A stretch of DNA of 39,205 nucleotides from Sphingobacteriaceae bacterium UBA6709 (GTDB lineage Bacteria; Bacteroidota; Bacteroidia; Sphingobacteriales; Sphingobacteriaceae), in the NCBI GenBank assembly GCA_002454425.1, contig DKIV01000017.1:1-39205 (forward strand), given 5' to 3'. Under the pieces are notes generated by a model. That model worked only from the letters and a program-made list of their open reading frames with translations, was not told where the DNA came from and did not search any database. Position numbers and translations under genes: made by a program. The stretch's first letter is position 1. Every line of letters begins with the position of its first letter. Positions 24,565 to 33,407 of this stretch are shown in pieces.

Positions 24565-24672
24565 TTGTTGTAAATTGTTGTTTTGTTTTACATAGGTTAC
24601 CGTCGACACCAACTAAGGTAACATCCTTAGCAAAATAATGTTCCGGAGTGTAGAATATAACATTTAACATTA

Positions 24673-24690
24673 AGGCGAACCCTTTCGCCT
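24673..24690 (-). other. Intra-operon hairpin between the two subunit III genes
   Basis: Perfect 7-bp stem AGGCGAA (24673-24679) with TTCGCCT (24684-24690) and loop CCCT, 7 bp past the stop of the upstream gene. The following minus-strand sequence is TAATGTTAAATGTT, only moderately T-rich, so it could be a leaky terminator or an mRNA-stability element. The 133-bp gap also has TTATTTTGC on the minus strand, one mismatch from a -7 box. Confidence 0.5.
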
Positions 24691-24697
24691 AATCCCC

Positions 24698-25288
24698 TTA
24701 CTGGTTTACCAGCATAAATCCGTAAAGATAGATCCACAACAGGCCCATAAAATGCCAGAAGATGGAACACAGCTCTACGTTAAACTTGTTCTTAACGTCC
24801 GATACTCCTTTCGATACAGACCACAGCGCGTGCACTAACATCATTATGCCGGCAACGATATGTAGCATATGCCCCCCCGTGAAAATATACAGAAAGGATT
24901 GAGAAGCATTCGGATTAACGAAATACGCTCCATTGGCTACGAAAGAACGCCAAGCCTGTAATTGAAGTATGCAGAATAATACTCCTGAAACGATAGTTAA
25001 CATCAACCATAGCTTCTCTTTAGAAGTATTAAGATCCTTCGCAGCGCGTTGCGCCTGATATAAGAACGCGCTACTCAAAATAATTACCGCAGTGCTATAT
25101 ATAAACAAGTTTGGAAGAATCATCTTGATCCCCCTTGCAGGGCTTCCATTCGTGTAAACAATATAACCACTGGTAAATGCCGCGAACAACATAAAGGTGG
25201 TGATAACAAAAAGCCACATAAGAAACTTCTTAGGCCTCAGATTCAAACTCTCCTGTTTCAATTGACTATTATCTAACGTGCTTAACAT
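24698..25288 (-). CDS. Heme-copper oxidase subunit III-like protein (second copy)
   Basis: 196 residues with about five helices, shorter than the other subunit III. RPKKFLMWLFVITTFMLFAA, LQAWRSFVANGAYF, FLYIFTGGHMLHIVAGIMML and CSIFWHFMGLLWIYLYGFML match the subunit III fold. The classical WHFVDxVW is replaced by WHFMGLLW, as in many Bacteroidota duplicates. Both copies occur together in oxidase operons of the phylum. It is co-translated with ctaB: its ATG overlaps the ctaB stop as TAATG. Confidence 0.88.
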   Translation of the reverse strand: MLSTLDNSQLKQESLNLRPKKFLMWLFVITTFMLFAAFTSGYIVYTNGSPARGIKMILPNLFIYSTAVIILSSAFLYQAQRAAKDLNTSKEKLWLMLTIVSGVLFCILQLQAWRSFVANGAYFVNPNASQSFLYIFTGGHMLHIVAGIMMLVHALWSVSKGVSDVKNKFNVELCSIFWHFMGLLWIYLYGFMLVNQ

Positions 25289-26232
25289 TATCTCAATACA
25301 ATAAAATCAAACAATAACACCAGCTGCATCACCGGCAAATAAAAAAACGAACAAAACATAACCGACTTCGCCGAAGCGATGTCCAGCTTCTTAAGTAACT
25401 TAATACTATAGAGACAAAAAGCAAGACCGCCAATAACACCGGTAATTGCGGTTATAAGGCCTCCAAAACCAAGCATCCACGGAAGAAGTCCTACAGGAAT
25501 CATCATAATGCTCGACATAAGAATATATACCGCAGTACCTGTATCGCGACTCTTGGTAGGCAATAACTGGAAACCCGCCTTCTTGTAATCTTCGTCCAGG
25601 ACCCAGGCTATAGACCAAAAGTGAGGAAACTGCCATACAAATTGTATTAAAAACAAAATGATGGGAATCCAGGAGATTTCTGGTCTTTCAAAAGCGGCGA
25701 AATATCCGATAAGTGGAGGAAGTGCACCAGGAAAAGCTCCAATGAACACAGCGATTGGCGATTTTCTCTTTGAAGGAGTATACACGAAAGCATACAAGAG
25801 AATCGAAAACATCGCAACCAAACCTGTGAGCAAATTCAGCTTAAGCAAAATGAAAGTACCTGTTATCGACATAAACAAGCTCATCACCAGCGCCTGTCCC
25901 GTAGTCATGCGGCCCGAAGGTATCGGCCGGTCACTAGTCCGCGACATCATCTTATCCAGATCCTTCTCCAATATCTCGTTAAAGCCGTTGGCTCCACCCG
26001 TAACAAGAAAACCTCCAACCGTAAGCATCACCCAGCTTAGCCAATTTACATTACCTGTCTGCCGACAGGCAATGAGAAATGAAACTGATGCCGAAAATAC
26101 CACAAGAAATGTAAGGCGCACTTTTACAAGCTGCTTCAAATCAGAAATAAATGTACCCTGCGCTGCCTTACTTCCCTCCAATTTTAAATCCGAAACCACT
26201 TCTCTCATATCTTGATCCTTTACCTTGAGCAA
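25288..26232 (-). CDS. ctaB: Protoheme IX farnesyltransferase (heme O synthase)
   Basis: 314 residues, UbiA superfamily, about nine helices. It attaches a farnesyl group to heme b, the step before heme A. The first Asp-rich motif is NGFNEILEKDLDKMMSRTSD with RPIPSG; the second is WSIAWVLDEDYKKAGFQLLP. The start at 26232 is 6 bp from the coxA stop; an internal ATG nine codons in (MREVVSDL) is an alternative. ctaA, for heme A synthase, is not found in this window. Confidence 0.94.
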   Translation of the reverse strand: MLKVKDQDMREVVSDLKLEGSKAAQGTFISDLKQLVKVRLTFLVVFSASVSFLIACRQTGNVNWLSWVMLTVGGFLVTGGANGFNEILEKDLDKMMSRTSDRPIPSGRMTTGQALVMSLFMSITGTFILLKLNLLTGLVAMFSILLYAFVYTPSKRKSPIAVFIGAFPGALPPLIGYFAAFERPEISWIPIILFLIQFVWQFPHFWSIAWVLDEDYKKAGFQLLPTKSRDTGTAVYILMSSIMMIPVGLLPWMLGFGGLITAITGVIGGLAFCLYSIKLLKKLDIASAKSVMFCSFFYLPVMQLVLLFDFIVLR

Positions 26233-26238
26233 TTTAAA

Positions 26239-28125
26239 TTATTCTTGTTCACTTTTCTGAATCTGCTGATTCTTCATCCACTCTAATTGAATTTTTTCAG
26301 CCTCAGCATTTCCTTCAAAATCATGTGGTAGATTAGAACTCATGGTCTCGGAGAAAGGTGTATTCTGAAGAATATAATCCTTATCGTGACCTGGTTTGCT
26401 ATAATCGTAAGGCCATCTGTACACCGGCGGAATTTCGCCAGGCCAGTTACCATGAATATTCTCCACCGGTGTAGTCCATTCAAGCGTGTTTGCCTCCCAA
26501 GGATTCTCGGTAGCCTTCTTTCCATAAAACATTGAGTGGAAGAAGTTCCATAGGAATGCTACTTGTCCCAAAGCTGCAATGATCGCTGCCCAGGAGATGA
26601 ACTTATTTACTGTTAACCATTCCTTCATGAACTCGAACTCAGTGAACGCGTAATAACGACGTGGCACACCGTCAAGTCCCATAAAGTGCATCGGGAAGAA
26701 TACCAGATAAGCACCAACGAAGGTCAACCAGAAATGCAGGTATGCGAGCTTCTCATCCATCATGCGGCCGAACATTTTAGGATACCAGTGATAAACACCA
26801 CAAAGCATACCAAAGATAGCCGCTGATCCCATCACAAGGTGGAAGTGAGCAACAACAAAGTAGGTATCGTGTAAGTTAATATCCAGAGAGGCATTACCCA
26901 GGAAAATACCGGTAAGACCTCCTGAGATGAAGAAAGATACCAAACCGATAGCAAACATCATTGCCGGGGTAAAACGAATGTTTCCACGCCATAACGTTGC
27001 CAGCCAGTTAAAGGTCTTTACAGCTGAAGGAACCGCGATAATCAGCGTTGTAATCATGAATACCCCACCAAGGAACGGATTCATACCCGTAACAAACATG
27101 TGGTGTCCCCATACGATAAATGATAATACAGTGATGGCGATCAGTGAATAAACCATCGCGTGGTATCCGAATATCGGTTTACGCGAATTAACAGCCATTA
27201 CTTCTGAAGCGATACCCATAGCCGGCATAATTACGATGTATACCTCAGGGTGACCTAAGAACCAGAATAAGTGCTGGAATAAAATCGGGCTACCACCCTG
27301 CTGCGGCAATATCTGTCCCTGTACCACCAGATCGGAAAGGTAAAAGCTAGTACCGGCGCTACGATCAAAGATCAACAGCACCACACCTGCTACCAATACA
27401 GGGAATGAAAGAACACCAAGAATAGCAGTTAAGAAAAGAGCCCAAATAGTAAGAGGCATCTTCCAAAGATCCATTCCTGGAGTACGCATATTTAAAATAG
27501 TACTGATGTAGTTCAATGAACCCATCAATGACGAGGCAATGAACAAGACCATACTGATTAACCATAATGTCTGTCCAGTCCCTGAACCGGAAATCGCCTT
27601 TGGCAAAGCTGATAGCGGTGGATATATTGTCCATCCCGCACTTGCCGGTCCGCTTTCAACGAAGAAGGATCCAACCATTACCACAGAGGCAAGGAAGAAT
27701 AACCAGTAGGAAAGCATATTCACCAGTGGCGACGCCATATCGCGAGCACCAATCTGCAAAGGAATAAGCAGGTTACTGAAGGTACCACTCAGACCGGCAG
27801 TAAGCACGAAGAATACCATGATTGTACCGTGGATAGTAACCAGGGCCAGATAGAAATCCGGCTTTATACGGCCTCCCTCAGCCCACTTACCCAGAAAAGT
27901 CTCCAGCAAAGGAAACGACTGATCTGGCCAGCCCAACTGAATACGGAATAAAATTGACAAAAACATGCCGATTAAAGCCATGATAATACCTGTAACAAGG
28001 TACTGCTTGGCGATCATCTTGTGATCAAGGCTGAAGATGTACTTAGTTATGAAGGACTGCTCATGATGTCCGTGATCATCGTGATGTCCTGTATGGTGTG
28101 TATTATGAGATAGTGTACTTGACAT
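26239..28125 (-). CDS. coxA: Cytochrome c oxidase subunit I
   Basis: 628 residues, 12 or more helices. Metal ligands are all present: heme a His in TIHGTIMVFF, the CuB and cross-link site GHPEVYIVIMP (His and Tyr), the CuB His pair in WGHHMFVTGM, and NLHDTYFVVAHFHLVMGSAA with heme a3 and heme a His. The RRYY segment (GVPRRYYAF) is the heme propionate region. The N-terminus is strikingly His-rich (eight His in residues 7-21) before IFSLDHKMIAKQY. It reduces O2 to water and pumps protons. Gene order with coxB (14 bp upstream) is standard, and electrons should arrive from ACIII. Confidence 0.97.
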   Translation of the reverse strand: MSSTLSHNTHHTGHHDDHGHHEQSFITKYIFSLDHKMIAKQYLVTGIIMALIGMFLSILFRIQLGWPDQSFPLLETFLGKWAEGGRIKPDFYLALVTIHGTIMVFFVLTAGLSGTFSNLLIPLQIGARDMASPLVNMLSYWLFFLASVVMVGSFFVESGPASAGWTIYPPLSALPKAISGSGTGQTLWLISMVLFIASSLMGSLNYISTILNMRTPGMDLWKMPLTIWALFLTAILGVLSFPVLVAGVVLLIFDRSAGTSFYLSDLVVQGQILPQQGGSPILFQHLFWFLGHPEVYIVIMPAMGIASEVMAVNSRKPIFGYHAMVYSLIAITVLSFIVWGHHMFVTGMNPFLGGVFMITTLIIAVPSAVKTFNWLATLWRGNIRFTPAMMFAIGLVSFFISGGLTGIFLGNASLDINLHDTYFVVAHFHLVMGSAAIFGMLCGVYHWYPKMFGRMMDEKLAYLHFWLTFVGAYLVFFPMHFMGLDGVPRRYYAFTEFEFMKEWLTVNKFISWAAIIAALGQVAFLWNFFHSMFYGKKATENPWEANTLEWTTPVENIHGNWPGEIPPVYRWPYDYSKPGHDKDYILQNTPFSETMSSNLPHDFEGNAEAEKIQLEWMKNQQIQKSEQE

Positions 28126-28139
28126 ATTCCTACCCTGAT

Positions 28140-29444
28140 TTATTTCTGAATGTTAAGAGCTAGTTTATTATCCTGCTTTGCAGCCTTTTCCTGCATTTCC
28201 TTCTTCATGTCGTCGTTGTAGTAAAGAGGTTGCTTTGCAATCCACTCTTTATACTCTTTTTCCTCAACAACACGAACCTTGTACTGCATATTGTAATGTC
28301 CGGTACCACAAATCTTATTACAAAGGAGTATGTACTCGAACTTATCATTACCCGTTTTCTCTTTCATCTCTTCCGTAGTATACTTTGGAACAAACTGAAA
28401 GTAGGTCGCCATACCAGGAACAGCATTCATCTGCACGCGAAGTTCAGGAATGAAGAAGCTATGCAAGATATCTTTTGAATTAATGGTAAATCGAACAGGG
28501 CGACCCTTTGGAAGCACAATCTCGCCTCCTAATTTATCGTCCCAGCTCTTCTTATCAGTGAAATCAATACCAAGGCCATTAGTAGGCGTGGTAAGCTTAT
28601 AATTTCTTCGGCCTAAAGCGTTATCATCACCAGCATAACGCACATTCCACTTAAACTGCTCTCCAGTAACTTCTACAGACAACGCTTTCTTTATCTGATC
28701 TTCTGAAGGATTCGTGATACTTCTCCAGTTAAAGAATCCAAGGGTTACCAAAATTACAAGCACAGCAGCCGGAATAATGGTCCACAGGCGCTCAATAAAG
28801 TTGTTGTGTGGATAAAAGTATGCTTTACGCTTCTCAGATCCTTTGTATTTGAACGCAAATACAAATAACAGGAACTGAGTAACAAAGAATACAATGGTTG
28901 TAATGGTAATCGTAATGATCATCATTGTATCAATACGCTCACCGTGCTCAGAGCCCGCGGGTCTTGTAGCAAGACCGCCCCAGGTTTTGTATGTCCAGTA
29001 AGTACCGTAAAATAATACGAGCACCGCTATAATACATAACGCTGCCTGAACCTTATTCCAATTGATCTTACCTGGTTTTCCCTGAATCTCGCGGGTAAGC
29101 TCATATACATGCAGCACCTTACCAATTACCCCAACGAAAATACATATTAACACAAACAACAACACATAAAATGTCGCTGACTTATACATCGCCGTTTTGG
29201 CAACGCTATCTTCTGTGCTCGCCAGCGTCGAAGCATCATCAGATGCTGACTCAGAAACAGCGCTCGGGGTCTCCCCAATTGACCCCGATGCTGTACTTGC
29301 CGATTGCTCCGTAGTGGAAGCGGCGGCTTCTGTCGCAGCAGGCGCAGATGCCTGGCGAGCTACAGCCTGAAAGTTACTTAGAGATAAGCAGACTATCAGT
29401 GCTGTTAAAATAAACTTAAAACCTAAAAACTTATTAAATCGCAT
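28140..29444 (-). CDS. coxB: Cytochrome c oxidase subunit II (CuA)
   Basis: 434 residues from the ATG at 29444; an upstream ATG at 29456 would only add MCYI. A signal peptide (to about residue 30, AVARQ) leads to a long Ala/Ser/Thr linker (about 31-80), then an extra helix pair (ATFYVLLFVLICIFVGVIGK and AALCIIAVLVLFYGTYW), the two canonical subunit II helices, and the CuA cupredoxin domain. CuA ligands: H in DILHSFFIPELR, then CNKICGTGHYNM (two Cys, the intervening carbonyl Glu position being Ile, His, Met). No fused cytochrome c domain is seen, so electrons must come from ActA or ActE. The long extra region is typical of Bacteroidota. Confidence 0.94.
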   Translation of the reverse strand: MRFNKFLGFKFILTALIVCLSLSNFQAVARQASAPAATEAAASTTEQSASTASGSIGETPSAVSESASDDASTLASTEDSVAKTAMYKSATFYVLLFVLICIFVGVIGKVLHVYELTREIQGKPGKINWNKVQAALCIIAVLVLFYGTYWTYKTWGGLATRPAGSEHGERIDTMMIITITITTIVFFVTQFLLFVFAFKYKGSEKRKAYFYPHNNFIERLWTIIPAAVLVILVTLGFFNWRSITNPSEDQIKKALSVEVTGEQFKWNVRYAGDDNALGRRNYKLTTPTNGLGIDFTDKKSWDDKLGGEIVLPKGRPVRFTINSKDILHSFFIPELRVQMNAVPGMATYFQFVPKYTTEEMKEKTGNDKFEYILLCNKICGTGHYNMQYKVRVVEEKEYKEWIAKQPLYYNDDMKKEMQEKAAKQDNKLALNIQK

Positions 29445-29482
29445 TATGTAACACATTTCTTATGGTAGACGTTATATGCTAA

Positions 29483-30718
29483 TTAAATTGAGTGATGTAA
29501 ACTCTCTTCCAAAAACGGATGATTCTGTGCTATCAAAGGTTTTTTACTCAATTTCGTAAGCATGATAAAGGCAAACAAACCGGCAAAACCTATAGCTATT
29601 CCTATTTCAGTGATACCAAATGCAGGATGCTCTTCTACCGTTCCAGGCATAATCATAAGATAATAGTCGAGCCAATGTCCCATCAATAATACAATACACA
29701 TTACTAACAGCGTATTAGTTCTACGTTTCGCATCGCGGGTCATCAGCACCAGGATAGGCGCAACGAAGTTCACAACGATATTCAGCCAGAACCAAGGCTT
29801 ATAATTGTCTTCCCATCTTTTGTAGAAATATACCGTTTCTTCCGGAATATTAGCATACCAAGTTAAGAGGAACTGTGCAAACCAAACATAAGTCCAGAAA
29901 ATTGAAAAGGCAAACACCAGCTTTCCTAAATCATGAAAATGACTGTCGTTTAACCAACTCATATATCCTGCCCTCTTAAGCAAAATAGCGGTAATAGTAA
30001 TTACGCATAATCCGCTTACCCACATCGCCGCGAAATTATACCAACCGAACATGGTCGAGAACCAATGTGCCTCTAATGACATGATCGTATCAAAGGACCA
30101 GATTGGCGTGGTAAATCCAAAGATCACCAGGAAAATCGCTGATGTTTTGAAGCTCTTTTTGTAGTTACTTAAACCGCCTTCAAGGTCCTCCTGATTAGAG
30201 AACTTTGCCAGCGTTATAGCGAAAGCGCTATAGATTCCAAGGAATACCACCTGACGAATAATAAAGAAGGGTACGTTAAGGAACGCTGCTTTATTGGCAA
30301 TGATGGCGTCATACTCCGGACTGTTCGGATCGGTGATACCTTCATGATTCCAATGATGGTAAAGGTTATGGCTTAGCAAGCCTGACACACAAACTACGAT
30401 AAGAATGATCGCAGTTATGGGCAGGGCTTTCGCGAAGGCCTGCGGGATTCTTAACAAACTGGCTGACCAGCCTGCCTGCGCAACAAATTGCAGGGCCAGG
30501 AAAAATGCTCCCGCGGCACATACACACGTCACATAATAACTCATCAACAATAAGTTGGCGAAGGTACGATGGGCATGATGCTCTGAAGGATCTAAAAAGA
30601 ATCCGTAAAGTATAGATAAAACTCCTATAACTATAGCAATCAAACTCCAGGTCTTTGCCTTACCTGCAAATTCGAATTGCTCGTTAAAATTGTATGAATG
30701 ATGATTGTGAGTTCCCAT
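29483..30718 (-). CDS. actF: Alternative complex III subunit ActF
   Basis: 411 residues from the ATG at 30718 (MGTHNHHSYNFNEQFEF). A longer frame to 30781 would overlap actE and lacks family-like sequence. About ten helices. Landmarks: HRTFANLLLMSYYVTCVCAA, HHWNHEGITDPNSPEYDAII, SLEAHWFSTMFGWYNFAAMW and DLGKLVFAFSIFWTYVWFAQ with FLLTWYANIPEETVYF. ActF is a membrane subunit of the quinol:acceptor oxidoreductase, related to ActC, without redox cofactors. It is the last act gene before coxB (38 bp). Confidence 0.92.
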   Translation of the reverse strand: MGTHNHHSYNFNEQFEFAGKAKTWSLIAIVIGVLSILYGFFLDPSEHHAHRTFANLLLMSYYVTCVCAAGAFFLALQFVAQAGWSASLLRIPQAFAKALPITAIILIVVCVSGLLSHNLYHHWNHEGITDPNSPEYDAIIANKAAFLNVPFFIIRQVVFLGIYSAFAITLAKFSNQEDLEGGLSNYKKSFKTSAIFLVIFGFTTPIWSFDTIMSLEAHWFSTMFGWYNFAAMWVSGLCVITITAILLKRAGYMSWLNDSHFHDLGKLVFAFSIFWTYVWFAQFLLTWYANIPEETVYFYKRWEDNYKPWFWLNIVVNFVAPILVLMTRDAKRRTNTLLVMCIVLLMGHWLDYYLMIMPGTVEEHPAFGITEIGIAIGFAGLFAFIMLTKLSKKPLIAQNHPFLEESLHHSI

Positions 30719-30735
30719 TTGGCTAAAAATATTAA

Positions 30736-31323
30736 CTACTGAAGCTTTTGCAATTCGTGAACGTACATAACGATCTTCCATCTTTCTGTTGGATTAAGCT
30801 GTGTACGGTGCGGGCCCATTAAGTTTAGCCCGTAGGTTATTGTGTGGAATATCTTACCATCTGTCAAATCCTTCATTGCACCTCCACGAGATGAGTTGCC
30901 TGAAGAGTATGATGGCGGCGGCGGGAATTTCTGATTGGCAACAATTGCGCCATCTCCCTTACCTTGCTCACCATGACAATGAGAACACATATGCAGATAC
31001 AACGTGCGTCCTTCCAACAGTGTTTGCTTATTTACCGGCAATGGATTATGAAGACTGGTGCTTGCTGCCTGGTATCCTTCCGGGGTATTAGGGTAGATAT
31101 CGGTAACAGGATCATATCCTACCGGCATCGTGCCCTCAGGTGGCGTCTGCGCCGTCTGTCCATTGGCGAAGTTTTTATTTGGCTGATCCGGGTTATATGC
31201 AATCGGATCATACATATTACGGGCAAACTCCATACCCGGTGATTTCTTATCGCCACAAGAAGTAATGCCTGTTACTACAGCAACAGTCAGAATCGCGGCA
31301 CTAACTATCTTGAGCTTATTCAT
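30736..31323 (-). CDS. actE: Alternative complex III monoheme cytochrome c lipoprotein ActE
   Basis: 195 residues from the ATG at 31323; longer frames to 31368 add residues before the lipoprotein signal. The signal (MNKLKIVSAAILTVAVVTGI) ends in TSC, a lipobox. A Pro/Asn-rich segment leads to the cytochrome c domain with CSHCH and a likely Met ligand in LNLMGPH. It hands electrons from ActA toward the oxidase. The start overlaps actD by 8 bp (ATGAATAA), so translation is coupled. Confidence 0.9.
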   Translation of the reverse strand: MNKLKIVSAAILTVAVVTGITSCGDKKSPGMEFARNMYDPIAYNPDQPNKNFANGQTAQTPPEGTMPVGYDPVTDIYPNTPEGYQAASTSLHNPLPVNKQTLLEGRTLYLHMCSHCHGEQGKGDGAIVANQKFPPPPSYSSGNSSRGGAMKDLTDGKIFHTITYGLNLMGPHRTQLNPTERWKIVMYVHELQKLQ

Positions 31324-31852
31324 AACTAACATATTTTCTTTCATTGTGCTTAATTTCAACTGCACCAACCTCCTTCAACAATCCGTCGATCTTGTCGAGG
31401 TATGGATTTTCTTTAGCGTCTACCGCGATAATAAACCTATCATCTGTAGCTCTTAAATCCATAACACGTGGCGCTCTTCCCGGAAAGAAGTGGTTTGCAT
31501 AGAAAAATGTAAACATCATTCCGTAAGCTGCAAAAAGCACAGTAAGCTCAAAAGTGATTGGAACAAAATCCGGCATGGCAAATGATGGCTTTCCACCAAT
31601 GTCCATCGGCCAGTCATATACCAGCATATAATAGATCATCGATATAGCTGTGATTGTTCCTGTCAGACCAAAGCAAAACGCTGCTATCGGTAAACGCGAA
31701 CGCTTATATCCAAGCTTATCCTCGATACCATGGATCGGCATAGGAGTATAAACATCATAAATACTGATGTTATTTTCCTGAAGCTTCTCGATGCCGTGCA
31801 TCAGATCATCAGGATCTTCAAAATGGCCTAATATATATTTAACGTTGCTCAT
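31316..31852 (-). CDS. actD: Alternative complex III subunit ActD (DUF3341)
   Basis: 178 residues, the usual ActD length. The N-terminal soluble part (YILGHFEDPDDLMHGIEKLQ, YDVYTPMPIHGIEDKLG) is followed by two helices (AAFCFGLTGTITAISMIYYM and FELTVLFAAYGMMFTFFYAN), then PGRAPRVMDLRATDDRFIIA and the C-terminal DKIDGLLKEVGAVEIK. ActD is a small membrane subunit of ACIII with no cofactor. It lies 44 bp after actC and overlaps actE by 8 bp. Confidence 0.93.
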   Translation of the reverse strand: MSNVKYILGHFEDPDDLMHGIEKLQENNISIYDVYTPMPIHGIEDKLGYKRSRLPIAAFCFGLTGTITAISMIYYMLVYDWPMDIGGKPSFAMPDFVPITFELTVLFAAYGMMFTFFYANHFFPGRAPRVMDLRATDDRFIIAVDAKENPYLDKIDGLLKEVGAVEIKHNERKYVSYE

Positions 31853-31896
31853 TTATAAAATTCAAGAAGTTCTTATCTAATTAATACTACAGCCTG

Positions 31897-33384
31897 TTAA
31901 ATGCCTCCCTGCGGAACAGTGCCGCTATAATTTCTTGAAACACTATCGTATTTATCAAGCGACTGCTGATAAAACTCTGCTTCCTCTTTCTTGACTTTCC
32001 CTTCGGCAATAAGGCGCTGTTTCGCCTGGTCGCTTGAGCTCTTCAGGATCAGCTTCACTTCCGCCATCGCAATACCCGGAAGCACTCTAAGGAATAACAA
32101 GAATAATGTAAAGAACACTCCGATAGATCCAACGAATAAAAGCACGTCGATAGTTGTCGGATAGAACATCACCCAGCTTGAAGGTATAAAGTCACGGTGA
32201 AGAGAGGTAACGATAATTACAAAACGCTCAAACCACATACCGATGTTCACTACGATAGACAACACCCATGAAGCCCAGATACTTGTCCTGATCTTCTTGA
32301 ACCAGAACAGCTGAGGCGAGATCACGTTACAGGTCATCATACTCCAATATGCCCACCAGTAAGGACCGCTGATACGGTTAAGGAAGGCGTACTGTTCGTA
32401 TTCTACACCTGAATACCACGCTATAAACAGCTCTGTAAGATAAGCGACACCCACGATTGAACCTGTAACAATAATTACCTTGTTCATCGACTCAATGTGA
32501 AACATCGTAATATAGTTTTCCCACTTCATTACCTTACGTGCTATAAGCAATAAGGTTTGTACCATTGCGAAACCCGAGAAGATCGCTCCGGCAACGAAGT
32601 ATGGAGGGAAGATCGTTGTATGCCATCCTGGCTCCAGCGAGGTCGCGAAGTCAAAAGATACAATGGTGTGTACCGATAATACCAGTGGTGTAGAAACACC
32701 CGCAAGAATCAATGACACCGCTTCAAAACGCTGCCAGTTCTTTACAGATCCTGCCCAGCCAAAAGATAGAATCGAATATACACGACGTCTTGTTCCTTTA
32801 GCACGGTCACGGATGGTTGCGATATCCGGCAATAAGCCAGTATACCAGAACACTAATGATACCGAGAAATAAGTAGAGATCGCGAATACGTCCCATACAA
32901 GCGGAGAGTTGAAGTTCACCCAAAGGGAACCGAACTGATTCGGCAATGGGAATACCCAATACGCTAACCATGGACGTCCCATGTGAGCGAAGATATATGT
33001 CGCGGCACAAATTACCGCGAAGATCGTCATCGCCTCTGCTGAACGGTTGATGGAGTTTCTCCAGTTCTGACGGAACAGTAACAATACCGCCGAAATCAAC
33101 GTTCCCGCGTGACCGATACCTACCCACCATACGAAGCCGGTGATATCCCAGGCCCAACCCACAGTTTTATTTAATCCCCACACACCCAGGCCTTCCCAGA
33201 ATGTATAACTAATAGCTCCAACCCAGGTAAGGGCAAAGAATACCGCTACCCCAAAGCCTATCCACCAGGCTTTGTTGGGCTTATTCTCTACAGGAACCAG
33301 CACATCATTGGTGATCTTAGCATACGTGATATTTTCACCAGTGATTAATGGCTCCCTTAATATTGATTCGTTATGAGCTGACAT
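31897..33384 (-). CDS. actC: Alternative complex III quinol-binding subunit ActC (NrfD-like)
   Basis: 495 residues with about ten helices; PF03916/NrfD family. Landmarks: WWIGFGVAVFFALTWVGAIS, GFVWWVGIGHAGTLISAVLL, RSAEAMTIFAVICAATYIFA with HMGRPW, and SVHTIVSFDFATSLEPGWHT. ActC binds and oxidises menaquinol near ActB's Fe-S clusters. The C-terminal tail (ALL polar; KEEAEFYQQSLDKYDSVSRN) is cytoplasmic. It lies 23 bp after actB. No unusual features. Confidence 0.95.
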   Translation of the reverse strand: MSAHNESILREPLITGENITYAKITNDVLVPVENKPNKAWWIGFGVAVFFALTWVGAISYTFWEGLGVWGLNKTVGWAWDITGFVWWVGIGHAGTLISAVLLLFRQNWRNSINRSAEAMTIFAVICAATYIFAHMGRPWLAYWVFPLPNQFGSLWVNFNSPLVWDVFAISTYFSVSLVFWYTGLLPDIATIRDRAKGTRRRVYSILSFGWAGSVKNWQRFEAVSLILAGVSTPLVLSVHTIVSFDFATSLEPGWHTTIFPPYFVAGAIFSGFAMVQTLLLIARKVMKWENYITMFHIESMNKVIIVTGSIVGVAYLTELFIAWYSGVEYEQYAFLNRISGPYWWAYWSMMTCNVISPQLFWFKKIRTSIWASWVLSIVVNIGMWFERFVIIVTSLHRDFIPSSWVMFYPTTIDVLLFVGSIGVFFTLFLLFLRVLPGIAMAEVKLILKSSSDQAKQRLIAEGKVKKEEAEFYQQSLDKYDSVSRNYSGTVPQGGI

Positions 33385-33407
33385 AATAACTTAAGTATCT
33401 ATGAATT

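Noticed and set aside
23875..24612. Start of subunit III at 24612
   Set aside because: The extra 16 residues do not resemble the family N-terminus; the ATG at 24564 gives a standard protein.
25658..26215. Plus-strand frame of 185 codons inside ctaB
   Set aside because: Antisense shadow of a strongly conserved gene.
30719..30781. Longer actF start overlapping actE
   Set aside because: The extra residues come from actE sequence read in another frame; MGTHNHHSYN at 30718 fits ActF.
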